A stretch of 64,000 nt of DNA, from NCBI RefSeq assembly GCF_000565285.1, contig NZ_APVL01000002.1:248001-312000 (forward strand), in the 5' to 3' direction. The translations under genes were made by a program, and so were the position numbers. Under the pieces are notes generated by a model. The model did no database searches and had not been told where the DNA came from. It saw only the letters and a program-made list of their open reading frames with translations. Shown here piece by piece: positions 34,031-42,154 of the stretch (the stretch's first letter is position 1; the number at the start of each line of letters is the position of its first letter). The DNA is from Cytobacillus firmus DS1. GTDB lineage: Bacteria; Bacillota; Bacilli; Bacillales; Cytobacillaceae.

Positions 34031-35978
34031 AGGGGAAACTTTATCTCTTGAGGAGCAGCAGAAATTGCTGGAAAAATACGATCCAGAGGCTGGTACAAGG
34101 AAATTAGGAGGAGTATTAGGCTGGATCGTCTTTTTTGGGCTTTTAGCATTTTCACTGTTCCATTTATATACAGGGGTTTTCGGGATGCTTACAGCCCAGC
34201 TGCAGCGTTCGATTCATTTAGGCTTTGCATTAGCCCTAATATTTCTATTATTCCCTGCAAGGAAGAAAGACAGGGGACGAAAGCATAAAGTTGAATGGTA
34301 CGATATCATTTTAGCTATATTGGGTATTGCGGTAGGAGCTTATTGGCCGCTTTTTATTGATGAAATTGTCATGAGGGCTGGCCGTCTGACCGAGATAGAT
34401 TTTTATGTAGGACTAATTGCGGTTCTTCTGGTACTGGAAGCGACCAGGCGAGCGGTTGGACTTCCAATAACCATTATTGCCGTCATTTTTCTTGCCTATG
34501 CTATGTTCGGGCCATATATGCCTGCATTTTTGGCGCACCGCGGTCTTGATTTAGAAAGATTGGTGCAGACCATGTTCTTTACGACCGAGGGAATCCTGGG
34601 TACCCCATTAGGCGTATCTGCTACGTTTATATTCCTATTCTTGTTATTTGGTTCATTCCTTGTAAAAACGGGTGTAGGGCAGTATTTTAATGATTTGGCT
34701 GTATCCATCGCCGGAAAGAGAACTGGCGGACCGGCGAAGGTTGCAATTTTCTCAAGTGCTCTACAGGGAACAATCAGCGGTAGTTCTGTAGCTAACGTAG
34801 TAACTTCAGGCTCTTTTACCATCCCAATGATGAAAAAGCTGGGTTACAAGAAAGAATTCGCCGGCGCAGTTGAAGCGACTGCATCAACCGGCGGCCAGAT
34901 TATGCCTCCAATCATGGGTGCTGCTGCATTCCTGATGGTTGAGTTTATTGGCGGCGGCATTACATACTGGGATATTGCCAAGGCAGCTGCTATTCCAGCC
35001 CTTCTATATTTTGCCGGGGTCTGGATAATGACTCACTTTGAAGCAAAACGTGTAGGACTTAGAGGGCTGAAAGATGAAGAGATGCCTAACCGTAAGGAAG
35101 TATTGAAGAAGATTTATCTGCTGCTGCCGATTTTGGCAGTTATCATCCTGCTAATGAGCGGAATGAGTGTAATACGTGCAGCTCTTTGGTCAATTGTAAT
35201 AACGATTGCAGTAAGTATGATTAGCAAGGAAACGCGCATTGGATTCAGAGATGCTATCGATGCTTTAGTTGATGGTGCACGAACAGCTTTGGGCGTTGCT
35301 GCAGCAACTGCTGCGGCAGGTATTATTGTTGGGGTAGTTGTAAAGACAGGTCTTGGATTAAAGATGGCGAATGGCCTCCTTGATCTTTCAGGCGGACTGT
35401 TGATCCCGACTTTGATGCTGACAATGGTTGCAGCGATTATCCTTGGAATGGGATCACCAACAACTGCAAACTATGTTATTACATCAACTATAGCTGCCCC
35501 AGCAATCATTCTTCTGGGCGTACCTGATTTATCTGCTCACTTATTTGTATTCTACTTCGGTATTGTGGCAGATGTCACACCTCCAGTTGCTCTTGCAGCA
35601 TTTGCAGCGGCTGGTGTATCCGGAGGAGATCCGATAAAGACAGGAGTAACAGCTTCCAAGCTTGCCATCGGTGCTTTTATTATTCCATACATGTTTGTTC
35701 TGTCACCGGAGCTATTGATGATCGATACAACCTGGTATTACTTAATCTGGGTAGTATTCACCGCTTTAGCAGGTATGATGGCAATTGGCGCTGGTGTAAT
35801 TGGCTACTGGCTGCGTAAGTTGAATATTCTTGAAAGACTGCTTGGAATTGCAGGTGGCCTGCTGCTTATTTATCCTGAAGGGGTTACTGATATTGTAGGA
35901 TTAGTTATCTTTATCCTGTTAATTGCATTGCAGGTTTTCATAAAAAAAGACGATCAGCCCAAGCAGCAAACAGCTTAA
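34020..35978 (+). CDS. TRAP transporter fused permease (DctQ-DctM type), TTG start
   Basis: 652 residues with roughly 16-18 hydrophobic segments: an N-terminal 4-helix DctQ-like part and a large DctM-like part. Signature stretches include S-A-L-Q-G-T-I-S-G-S-S-V-A-N-V, E-A-T-A-S-T-G-G-Q-I-M-P-P-I-M-G, and D-V-T-P-P-V-A-L-A. It moves a substrate with Na+ or H+, fed by the TAXI lipoprotein. TTG 34020 is used since AAAGGAGTG lies 8 bases before it and overlaps the DUF1850 end, giving coupled translation. Confidence 0.94.
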   Translation: MENRGETLSLEEQQKLLEKYDPEAGTRKLGGVLGWIVFFGLLAFSLFHLYTGVFGMLTAQLQRSIHLGFALALIFLLFPARKKDRGRKHKVEWYDIILAILGIAVGAYWPLFIDEIVMRAGRLTEIDFYVGLIAVLLVLEATRRAVGLPITIIAVIFLAYAMFGPYMPAFLAHRGLDLERLVQTMFFTTEGILGTPLGVSATFIFLFLLFGSFLVKTGVGQYFNDLAVSIAGKRTGGPAKVAIFSSALQGTISGSSVANVVTSGSFTIPMMKKLGYKKEFAGAVEATASTGGQIMPPIMGAAAFLMVEFIGGGITYWDIAKAAAIPALLYFAGVWIMTHFEAKRVGLRGLKDEEMPNRKEVLKKIYLLLPILAVIILLMSGMSVIRAALWSIVITIAVSMISKETRIGFRDAIDALVDGARTALGVAAATAAAGIIVGVVVKTGLGLKMANGLLDLSGGLLIPTLMLTMVAAIILGMGSPTTANYVITSTIAAPAIILLGVPDLSAHLFVFYFGIVADVTPPVALAAFAAAGVSGGDPIKTGVTASKLAIGAFIIPYMFVLSPELLMIDTTWYYLIWVVFTALAGMMAIGAGVIGYWLRKLNILERLLGIAGGLLLIYPEGVTDIVGLVIFILLIALQVFIKKDDQPKQQTA

Positions 35979-36051
35979 CTTGATAAAAAAAGCTTGCGCG
36001 CTGGAGCCGGGGGATTCCCGAAGTACAAAAAATAAATAAATATATATAAGA

Positions 36052-36086
36052 GAGGAAGGATGCTCAATGAGATCCTTCCTTTTTGC
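36052..36086 (+). terminator. Terminator after the TRAP operon
   Basis: AGGAAGGAT pairs with ATCCTTCCT around GCTCAATGAG (which itself forms a 3-bp stem), followed by T residues. Confidence 0.85.
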
Positions 36087-36102
36087 TTCTGCTGTGGGTC
36101 TG

Positions 36103-36687
36103 TCAGGCACCTTGGTCGCTATGGCCGATAGAAAGAGAGGCACTGACGTAATCTTCTTCGCTGCTGGTTAATAGAACAGTGAATGTACCGGGTTCATCGC
36201 CTTCATATACTTCTTCACTGAGGGTTTCTTTTAATAGTTTGCTTTTATACTCTATGATTTCACGCTGGTTATTATCATCTCTAACTCTGTTAACTTCCTC
36301 AGCATCTTTTGGAATCCTTTTTTCGATAAATGCAAGAACCTCTTCATTACTCATCTTTTTTTCCATATCCTCAAATTGCAGCTCAACATTAACAGCGCGA
36401 TGGGTTTGAAACTCTACCAGCATACTGTCTCCGTTAAAGCGGGCAATCTCCTCGTTGTTTTTATTTTCACCATAAGCCTCTCTGAAAAGGTCTCGAGTGT
36501 CTCCTAAGCCAACTTCTTCAGTTATTCTTTTGTTGTCTTCGGGTGCTTCCTCCGTTTCTGCCCGCTGTTCTTCGGTAGAAGGGTTATTTTTGTCTTCTTC
36601 TTCTACAATTTGCTCTTCAGTCTGATTACAGCCTGCCAGTAAAAGGCTGCCTGCAAACAATGCAGTAATTATTGAGTTATATCTCAT
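36103..36687 (-). CDS. Acidic lipoprotein of unknown function
   Basis: 194 residues with a lipoprotein signal (lipobox L-L-A-G-C, Cys20), a Glu/Asp-rich linker (about 22-55), and a folded part with R-D-L-F-x-x-A-Y-G-E near residue 70. No known family recognised. It is the only gene on this strand here, with an AAGGAAGGA site upstream of ATG. Anchoring to the outer face of the membrane is inferred from the lipobox. Confidence 0.75.
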   Translation of the reverse strand: MRYNSIITALFAGSLLLAGCNQTEEQIVEEEDKNNPSTEEQRAETEEAPEDNKRITEEVGLGDTRDLFREAYGENKNNEEIARFNGDSMLVEFQTHRAVNVELQFEDMEKKMSNEEVLAFIEKRIPKDAEEVNRVRDDNNQREIIEYKSKLLKETLSEEVYEGDEPGTFTVLLTSSEEDYVSASLSIGHSDQGA

Positions 36688-36844
36688 AAAATCCTTCCTT
36701 TCTTAATCATGTGGAATTTTAGGGTCTAATCCCAGTTAGAGAATATATACCCCAAAGGGAGCAGGATAATCGGGAAGGAGGCATAATAAAAAGCCGTACT
36801 TCTTCTGTGAAATACAGCCTTAATGCATGAAGTGAACTTGTCTT

Positions 36845-37063
36845 TTAGCTGATCTGGCGAGCCTTCTTTTCGGGTAAAATGGACATAATGTGATTCAAAT
36901 TAAAGATACGCATTTGTTTTCTATATAAACAATAGGCTAAAATCGTGCTGCCTCGAAGTTCTTTGATTAATATTTTTCTTTGTGTAAATGAATTGCGTTT
37001 GGAGAGATAAATAATTTCCACAGGCTTTCTCTCTTCCATAGCTCGATAAAGAATTCCTTTCAT
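36845..37063 (-). CDS. Small WYL-domain-like protein
   Basis: 72 residues. The pattern A-x-E-E-R-K-P-V-E-I-I-Y-L-S (with the strand after), then Y-C-L-Y-R-K-Q-M-R-I-F-N-L-N-H-I, resembles a stand-alone truncated WYL domain (ligand- or nucleic-acid-sensing domain in bacterial regulators). No helix-turn-helix is attached. GGGGGGAT lies upstream on the minus strand. Family assignment is from pattern only; it could also be an unrelated small beta-barrel. Confidence 0.6.
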   Translation of the reverse strand: MKGILYRAMEERKPVEIIYLSKRNSFTQRKILIKELRGSTILAYCLYRKQMRIFNLNHIMSILPEKKARQIS

Positions 37064-37144
37064 AGAGAAATCCCCCCTTACTTTTATTTACATTATAAAC
37101 GAACGTGTGTTCTTAATCAAGTGAAATGCGAGAATTTGTTCGTA

Positions 37145-37175
37145 TAAAAAAAGACTCCACAAATGAAGTCTTTTA
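37145..37175 (-). terminator. Terminator after the YczE-like gene
   Basis: AAAAGACT and AGTCTTTT form a stem over CCACAAATGA; on the minus strand a T run follows. Confidence 0.82.
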
Positions 37176-37787
37176 AATAATCTTTAATCCCTTATCTTTT
37201 AAGTGATTTAGAAGGACAGTCCCATATTGTATGGCATAGCCTAAAAAGATGGCTACGAATAATGTGCCCAATCCGACAGGGCCGCCTAAGAGTAGGCCAA
37301 TAGCCAATGCTAAAAACTCATTAAGGATACGAGCGGACTTCATGCTGATCTTGAACCTTTTGGAAGTTGCGATCATTAATCCATCAATAGGACCGCTGAA
37401 TAGCTGCGGACGGATATAGATAGATACTCCGAACCCCAGAAGTATAATACCAGTAAAGAAGGAAAGTATCTGATAGGGAAAGTGTGCAACGGTGAAGCCG
37501 CTAAAAACAAGCTCCATCCAAAAATCGATCCCCAGACTCGCTAAGATGGTCCCAATGAAAGATTTAAACTGCGGTTTTTCCCAGGTGAGCAGGGCATTGA
37601 AAAATATAAGGGATGCCGTGACCAGGAATGACCATGTTCCAATGGTGAGACCGAATTGATTGAAAAGCCCAACATAAATAGTGTCCCAGGCACCTGCACC
37701 AAGATTGGATAAGATGATTAATGAAACACCTAGAGTGAGAATTAAATAACCTGCAATTATTTGAATGAATGTAGTGTGTTTAATCAT
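37173..37787 (-). CDS. YczE-like integral membrane protein
   Basis: 204 residues with six hydrophobic segments. The loop after the first helix, L-S-N-L-G-A-G-A-W-D-T, and the later S-G-P-I-D-G-L-M-I-A-T-S match YczE/YitT-type membrane proteins. Function unknown; B. subtilis YczE affects bacillaene/surfactin production in some strains. ATG 37787 is preferred: GGGGAGG is 6-7 bases upstream, while the longer frame start (37808) has none. Confidence 0.85.
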   Translation of the reverse strand: MIKHTTFIQIIAGYLILTLGVSLIILSNLGAGAWDTIYVGLFNQFGLTIGTWSFLVTASLIFFNALLTWEKPQFKSFIGTILASLGIDFWMELVFSGFTVAHFPYQILSFFTGIILLGFGVSIYIRPQLFSGPIDGLMIATSKRFKISMKSARILNEFLALAIGLLLGGPVGLGTLFVAIFLGYAIQYGTVLLNHLKDKGLKII

Positions 37788-37884
37788 GTAGAATCCTCCC
37801 CAATACATATTACAGCATTTAAATAATTACTCAAGGGGAAGAAAACATCCATTAAGTGCCATTAAGATTAAATAAATCTTTAAA

Positions 37885-37913
37885 AAACAGCTCCCGATAC
37901 AGGGAGCTGTTCA
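37885..37913 (-). terminator. Terminator after the SurA-like lipoprotein gene
   Basis: AACAGCTCCC pairs with GGGAGCTGTT; on the minus strand it is followed by T residues. Confidence 0.9.
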
Positions 37914-37920
37914 ATGATAC

Positions 37921-38685
37921 TTATACCTTAATATCAATTTTTGCATTTTTCTTCAATTCTTCTACATGCTTAACGAGCATTTCCTGCTGTTTTTGCTGTT
38001 CGAGCTGCTGTTTGATCTGCGGTTTTACTTCTTCCAATTTAGGGGGCTCCTGTCCTTCAGCACCACCCTGGCTGGCATATTCTTCATAGAATTTCTGAAT
38101 TTCAGCATCTGTAACTTTCTCAGGTTTAATCTCGCCATCGATGTATTTCGTATATTTAATATTGTTGGCAATTTCCGTCTCTAATGAATCGGGGTTAAGG
38201 CCAGCCTGTTTCATTGCTGTTTCGAATTCCTTATCATCCTTGAATTGTCCTTTTGTTTCTTCGAGCTGCTTTTTGACTTCATCATCCGAAGCTTTATAGC
38301 CTTTTTTATCAGCCTCCTGGAGAAGAAGTGTCTGGCCCACTAAACTGTCAAGTGTCTGTTTCTTAATTTTTTCTGCAGCATCCTTGGAAGTAGGGTCTTG
38401 TCCCATTTGCTGATACATCATTTGTGATGAAGTAAGCACACTGTTATACTCGCGTCCAAGAATTTTCTGGTCATTGACAATTGCAACAGTCTTTTCTTCA
38501 TCAAGCTTTTGTTTGTCCATTTTCTTTTGCATTTCTTCCATTTGCTTCTGCTGGTCCTGCTGATCAGTTTCCCCTGTTTTCGGTTCTTCTTTCTTATCTG
38601 CACTCTTGCTTTCATCATCGGCTCCACAAGCAGCTAAAACGGCAGATAGTAATACTAGTAAAAAGGGATACATTAGTTTCTTCAT
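37921..38685 (-). CDS. SurA N-terminal-domain lipoprotein (PrsA-like chaperone without rotamase domain)
   Basis: 254 residues. Signal with lipobox L-A-A-C (Cys20); then a Lys/Glu/Gln-rich region; then a SurA-N-like helical chaperone domain (V-A-I-V-N-D-Q-K-I-L-G-R-E-Y near residue 67, D-S-L-V-G-Q-T-L-L-L-Q-E-A near 112, and P-E-K-V-T-D-A-E-I-Q-K-F-Y-E-E near 190). The parvulin PPIase domain of PrsA is absent, so folding help would be by binding only. Gln/Lys-rich C-terminus. Anchored outside the membrane. Confidence 0.85.
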   Translation of the reverse strand: MKKLMYPFLLVLLSAVLAACGADDESKSADKKEEPKTGETDQQDQQKQMEEMQKKMDKQKLDEEKTVAIVNDQKILGREYNSVLTSSQMMYQQMGQDPTSKDAAEKIKKQTLDSLVGQTLLLQEADKKGYKASDDEVKKQLEETKGQFKDDKEFETAMKQAGLNPDSLETEIANNIKYTKYIDGEIKPEKVTDAEIQKFYEEYASQGGAEGQEPPKLEEVKPQIKQQLEQQKQQEMLVKHVEELKKNAKIDIKV

Positions 38686-38932
38686 TTGTATTTCTCCTTC
38701 CGTAACCCTGTATAGTTTGATTAAACTAACAAAGGAATCATATAGAGGGCATTATAAAGCATATAATCTTAAAAAGATACCTTTAAGGTACAAAAGCCGA
38801 ATTTGTAAAGGGACTGTAATCTTGTTATAAAGTTCCTAACCTGATAGTTTATTGATAAAATATAGGTATTGACTTTTAAGTTAAAAAGAAGTATATTTTA
38901 TATTGTCCCCGATACAGGGAAATATACATAAC

Positions 38933-39005
38933 GATTCCGTAGCTCAGCTGGGAGAGCGCTACCTTGACAGGGTAGAGGTCGCTGGTTCGAACCCAGTCGG
39001 AATCA
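38933..39005 (+). tRNA. tRNA-Val (anticodon GAC)
   Basis: A 73-nt cloverleaf: acceptor GATTCCG/CGGAATC with discriminator A, D-arm GCTC...GAGC, anticodon stem CTACC/GGTAG with loop TTGACAG giving anticodon GAC, and T-arm CTGGTTCGAACCCAG. CCA is not encoded. It stands alone, followed by a terminator. Confidence 0.97.
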
Positions 39006-39014
39006 TACTTAAAT

Positions 39015-39046
39015 TGTCTGGCTGCCGATAGCCGGGCATTTTTTTG
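39015..39046 (+). terminator. Terminator after tRNA-Val
   Basis: TGTCTGGCT pairs with AGCCGGGCA (with G-U pairs) followed by seven T residues. Confidence 0.8.
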
Positions 39047-39158
39047 TTCACAGGGAATTTGTCTTTTGAACTGAGAACTCCTGCGATGTTTTAACGAAAC
39101 AGTGATAGGGAATCGTTAAAATATAAAAATTCACAAAATAATTTTTTTTGAAAATCTA

Positions 39159-39167
39159 TGCTATAAT
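39159..39167 (+). promoter_or_regulatory. Extended -10 promoter of the proline dehydrogenase gene
   Basis: TGCTATAAT (TGnTATAAT) is a perfect extended -10. The -35 (TAATTT at 39139 with a 17-bp spacer) is poor, which the extended -10 can offset. The position about 37 bp before ATG suits a short leader. Confidence 0.6.
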
Positions 39168-39203
39168 TTTATTGTGAAATTACAAGAGTTAGGGGATATT
39201 TCT

Positions 39204-40178
39204 ATGTTGAAAGATCTGTTTATAGGCCTTTCCCAAAACGAATTTCTGAATAGCGCTGCAAAGAAATATGGTTTGAAATTGGGAGCGCAGAATGTAGTTG
39301 CGGGAACAAATTTAGATGAAGCAATTCAGAGCATAAAAGAGCTTAATGCTCATGGCATCTCTTGTACTGTTGATAACCTCGGGGAATTTGTATATAAAAA
39401 AGAAGAGGCGGCAGAAGCGAAAAAACAAATAATAGAAGTGATAGAGGCCATTCATGAAAATCAGGTGGATGCACATATCTCTTTAAAGCCTTCTCAATTA
39501 GGCCTTGATATTGACTACTCTTTCTGCCTTGAAAATGTTAGGGAGATAGTAGAGAAAGCAAGCCATTATGGTATTTTTGTGAATATGGATATGGAAGACT
39601 CTAAGCGTTTGCAGCCTTCCTTTGACATTTTGGATGAATTATCCAAAGAATACAATAACTTCGGTACAGTTATTCAGGCCTATTTCCTGGATGCTGAAGA
39701 AGACCTGAAGAAATATCAGAATTTCCGGCTGCGGATTGTAAAAGGTGCTTACAAGGAGCCTGAAGAAATTGCTTATCAGGACAAAAATGACATTGACGCT
39801 AACTTTATTAAATTAATAGAATGGCATCTGCTGAATGGCAAATTTACGTCAATTGCAACACATGACCATAATGTAATTAATCATGTAAAAGATTTTGTAA
39901 GGGCTAACAATATCCCTAAAGATAAATTTGAATTCCAAATGCTCTATGGCTTCCGCAAGGATATGCAGCTGAAGCTTGCTGGTGAAGGCTATAATTTCTG
40001 CACATATGTTCCTTTTGGACATGACTGGTACGGCTACTTCATGAGGCGCCTGGCAGAACGGCCGCAGAACTTAAACCTTGTTGCCAAGCAGGTATTTACT
40101 AAGAAAACGAATACTGTGATTGGTGTAGCAGCAGGAGCTTTCCTATTAGGCAGATTGACAAAAAAGCGAAAAAAATAA
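39204..40178 (+). CDS. Proline dehydrogenase (FAD-dependent)
   Basis: 324 residues, TIM barrel. It oxidises L-proline to pyrroline-5-carboxylate. Diagnostic stretches are H-I-S-L-K-P-S-Q-L-G-L near residue 88, V-K-G-A-Y-K-E near 179, A-T-H-D near 217, E-F-Q-M-L-Y-G-F-R near 245, and W-Y-G-Y-F-M-R-R-L-A-E-R-P-Q-N near 280; the paired arginines bind the proline carboxylate. ATG 39204 follows AGGGGAT; an upstream GTG frame at 39174 has no site. It is not next to a pyrroline-5-carboxylate dehydrogenase gene here. B. subtilis has two paralogues (PutB, FadM), so I give no symbol. Confidence 0.92.
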   Translation: MLKDLFIGLSQNEFLNSAAKKYGLKLGAQNVVAGTNLDEAIQSIKELNAHGISCTVDNLGEFVYKKEEAAEAKKQIIEVIEAIHENQVDAHISLKPSQLGLDIDYSFCLENVREIVEKASHYGIFVNMDMEDSKRLQPSFDILDELSKEYNNFGTVIQAYFLDAEEDLKKYQNFRLRIVKGAYKEPEEIAYQDKNDIDANFIKLIEWHLLNGKFTSIATHDHNVINHVKDFVRANNIPKDKFEFQMLYGFRKDMQLKLAGEGYNFCTYVPFGHDWYGYFMRRLAERPQNLNLVAKQVFTKKTNTVIGVAAGAFLLGRLTKKRKK

Positions 40179-40185
40179 TGAGCAA

Positions 40186-40222
40186 GAGCCTCCCTAAGTT
40201 AAGTAAGCAGGGAGGCTTTTTC
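40186..40222 (+). terminator. Terminator after proline dehydrogenase
   Basis: AGCCTCCCT and AGGGAGGCT form a 9-bp stem followed by T residues. Confidence 0.9.
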
Positions 40223-40301
40223 TATTTCAAAAGGAATTTTTGATTGGAATTGCGAATCTTATTTTAATAAATATTTTAGAATGAGAGGATAGGGAACGGA
40301 A

Positions 40302-40766
40302 ATGGACTTGCAGCTGAAACCTGTTACAGAGAAAAATTTTTTTGAGATTATTAATTTAAAATCTGAGGAAGAGCAGGAAAAGAAGTTTCAAATTTTCGAA
40401 AGGTTTGTCGGTTCCAATGCTTTTTTCATTGCTCTGGCTTCAGTCAACGGCTGGACATGTAAAGCTATATACGATAGCGAATCATTAATTGGGTTTGCGA
40501 CTCATGGTCTGGATAAAGAGCATGACCGCTATGAACTTGTCAGCCTTATGCTTGGACATCAATTTCAGGGGAAAGGCTATGGTATACCGGCTATTAAACT
40601 TGTAATTGAGGAAATGAAAGAGAAGTATAGGTGTAATGAAATCTACCTATCTGTCATCAAGGAGAATGAGCCGGCCATTCGTGTTTATGAGAAAGTTGGT
40701 TTTGAACCGACAGGTGAGATTTTTCAGGCCTTTCATCCAGAACCGGTATACAGGCTGACGGTCTAA
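40302..40766 (+). CDS. GNAT acetyltransferase (diamine acetyltransferase-like)
   Basis: 154 residues. Motif A is L-G-H-Q-F-Q-G-K-G-Y-G-I-P-A (Q-x-x-G-x-G type) near residue 88; motif B is N-E-P-A-I-R-V-Y-E-K-V-G-F near 127. The N-terminal L-K-P-V-T-E-K-N-F and the overall length resemble spermine/spermidine acetyltransferases (BltD/PaiA-like), but the substrate cannot be told. Single gene with its own terminator. Confidence 0.88.
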   Translation: MDLQLKPVTEKNFFEIINLKSEEEQEKKFQIFERFVGSNAFFIALASVNGWTCKAIYDSESLIGFATHGLDKEHDRYELVSLMLGHQFQGKGYGIPAIKLVIEEMKEKYRCNEIYLSVIKENEPAIRVYEKVGFEPTGEIFQAFHPEPVYRLTV

Positions 40767-40768
40767 AG

Positions 40769-40802
40769 AAAATCCCTGACTCCATTGTCAGGGAATTCTT
40801 AT
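40769..40802 (+). terminator. Terminator after the acetyltransferase gene
   Basis: AATCCCTGAC pairs with GTCAGGGAATT around TCCATT; a partial T run follows. Confidence 0.75.
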
Positions 40803-40859
40803 GGCTACATTTTAATTTCCACTCCATAATAAACGGAAATGATAGGTTTGTTTGTGCAA

Positions 40860-41300
40860 TTAAAAATAACTCGGGAATATTTGGGATGGACCGGATACGA
40901 TGTTAAAAATCAAGTCGATGTGCATCTCATGTTTATTTTCGTGCCAGCCGGCAATTTTGCCTTTAACCGTTACTTCCTGAATCCTTCTAGTCTGCTAATT
41001 CCAAAGTGTCATAAGCCCTTTGTTTATGAGAAAGTCATAACCTTAATTGCGGACATACGCCGAACTGTTGAAATCACCGATAAAGATGGCGGGTTCGTCT
41101 TTTGGTGCATGTGCAAGAAGAGATTCAGCCTGAAATTTAAAGGATTCTTCTTCATCTTCCCACCAGCCAAGGTGATAAGAATAAAAGTTAATTGGAATGT
41201 TTTTGTAAACTAATTTAACACCAACAATTTTCTGTGTCTTCCAGTGTGCCTGGTCTTTATTTTCGGTAATAAAGAAGGGAAATTCCTCTTTTATTTCATA
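40860..41300 (-). pseudogene. Remnant of an endonuclease/exonuclease/phosphatase-family protein (MapP-like)
   Basis: On the minus strand one frame of 147 codons gives a recognisable piece: G-V-K-L-V-Y-K-N-I-P-I-N-F-Y-S, L-G-W-W-E-D-E-E-E, I-G-D-F-N-S-S, then V-K-G-K-I-A-G-W-H and H-I-D-L-I-F. The I-G-D-F-N motif is the metal-binding strand of the DNase I-like fold. Two in-frame stops interrupt it and the N-terminal part is missing, so it is broken. The nearest match I recall is maltose-6'-phosphate phosphatase MapP, which fits the PTS remnant next to it. The plus-strand frame over the same bases is a shadow. Confidence 0.7.
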
Positions 41301-41340
41301 CTACCGTGGCCTCGTAATTACCTAACATGCCAGACTTTAG

Positions 41341-41651
41341 TCAAAATATGCCGCCTGTAATTCTATTAATTAGAATGAATGCAATAAGAGCTGCGAGCGC
41401 TCCGCCTGCATGTTCCTTTGCCCAGGAACCGCCAATTGCAACTGCAAATAAAATATGAAGGTTTGTAATAATGGCCCATCCGATATCCTCCAGAACTCTT
41501 GAGATCGATTGCGCAAATGCATGTCAGTATCCGTCATGCCAACAAGCTTGCCAAGTGAAATCATTATACCGGCAGCTGGCATTACGGGCACTGCTACAAG
41601 TAATGCCTTCCTAAACTTTTGCCAGAAATCAAAAGAAAATAATTTTTTCAT
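41341..41651 (-). pseudogene. Truncated, frameshifted PTS sugar permease IIC (alpha-glucoside/maltose/glucose type)
   Basis: The minus strand starts K-K-L-F-S-F-D-F-W-Q-K-F-R-K-A-L-L-V and A-A-G-I-M-I-S-L-G-K-L-V-G-M, a standard beginning of glucose/maltose-type PTS IIC proteins. A frameshift near 41515 moves the continuing homology (S-R-V-L-E-D-I-G-W-A-I-I-T-N-L-H and F-A-V-A-I-G-G-S-W-A-K-E) to another frame, ending in a stop at 41341-41343. Only about 100 of the usual 500 or more codons remain. The gene is dead; a deletion probably joined it to the phosphatase remnant. Confidence 0.85.
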
Positions 41652-42154
41652 TGTTCTTCTATCCCTTATTGTATGGTCTTTCATAAAAGTGCTAACAAAC
41701 CATCCCTATATTCGACGAAAAAAGATTCGATGAATGCATGGATTTCTTATATGAAAATACTATTTAGTTTTATTATTTTCTTAAAATGGGCAGGAAAATG
41801 AAGCAATCGTTTGCGTAATATTGTTTGAGAGACGTTTAAGTATATCGAAGTACTTACCAATGTTAAATAGTTATTAAATCATCCATCTATAAGAAAGTAA
41901 CTTAGTGTATTCTATGGTTGTTCTGCATAAAAATTAATATTTATTTTTAAAAATACATTTTTTCTCTTGCTAAAGAAGTATTTCATCCTTTAAAATTCTC
42001 TTAAAGAAGGATTCCCTTCATGTAGAAGAAAGATTCCTAGATGGAAATAGATAAAAATAATTTAGAATAGTGAAAATTCTTCTTGTTCGAGAAGCATTTC
42101 ATGCTTTATACTTTGCATAAGAAGTTTTTCCTTCACTATTCATGAGGAGCCGGC
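41652..42154. other. Regulatory-looking gap between the PTS remnant and the RpiR gene
   Basis: No gene. Contains a direct repeat of about 45 bp (41975-42020 and 42091-42135; shared blocks GAAG-ATTTCAT-CTTTA and CCTTCA) and an inverted pair GAATAGTGAA...TTCACTATTC spanning about 42065-42141, directly before the regulator's ribosome binding site. These are candidate operators for the RpiR protein and the former PTS promoter. Confidence 0.55.

Noticed and set aside
40839-41213. Plus-strand frame of 124 codons
   Set aside because: It is the shadow of the phosphatase remnant on the minus strand, with no ribosome binding site.
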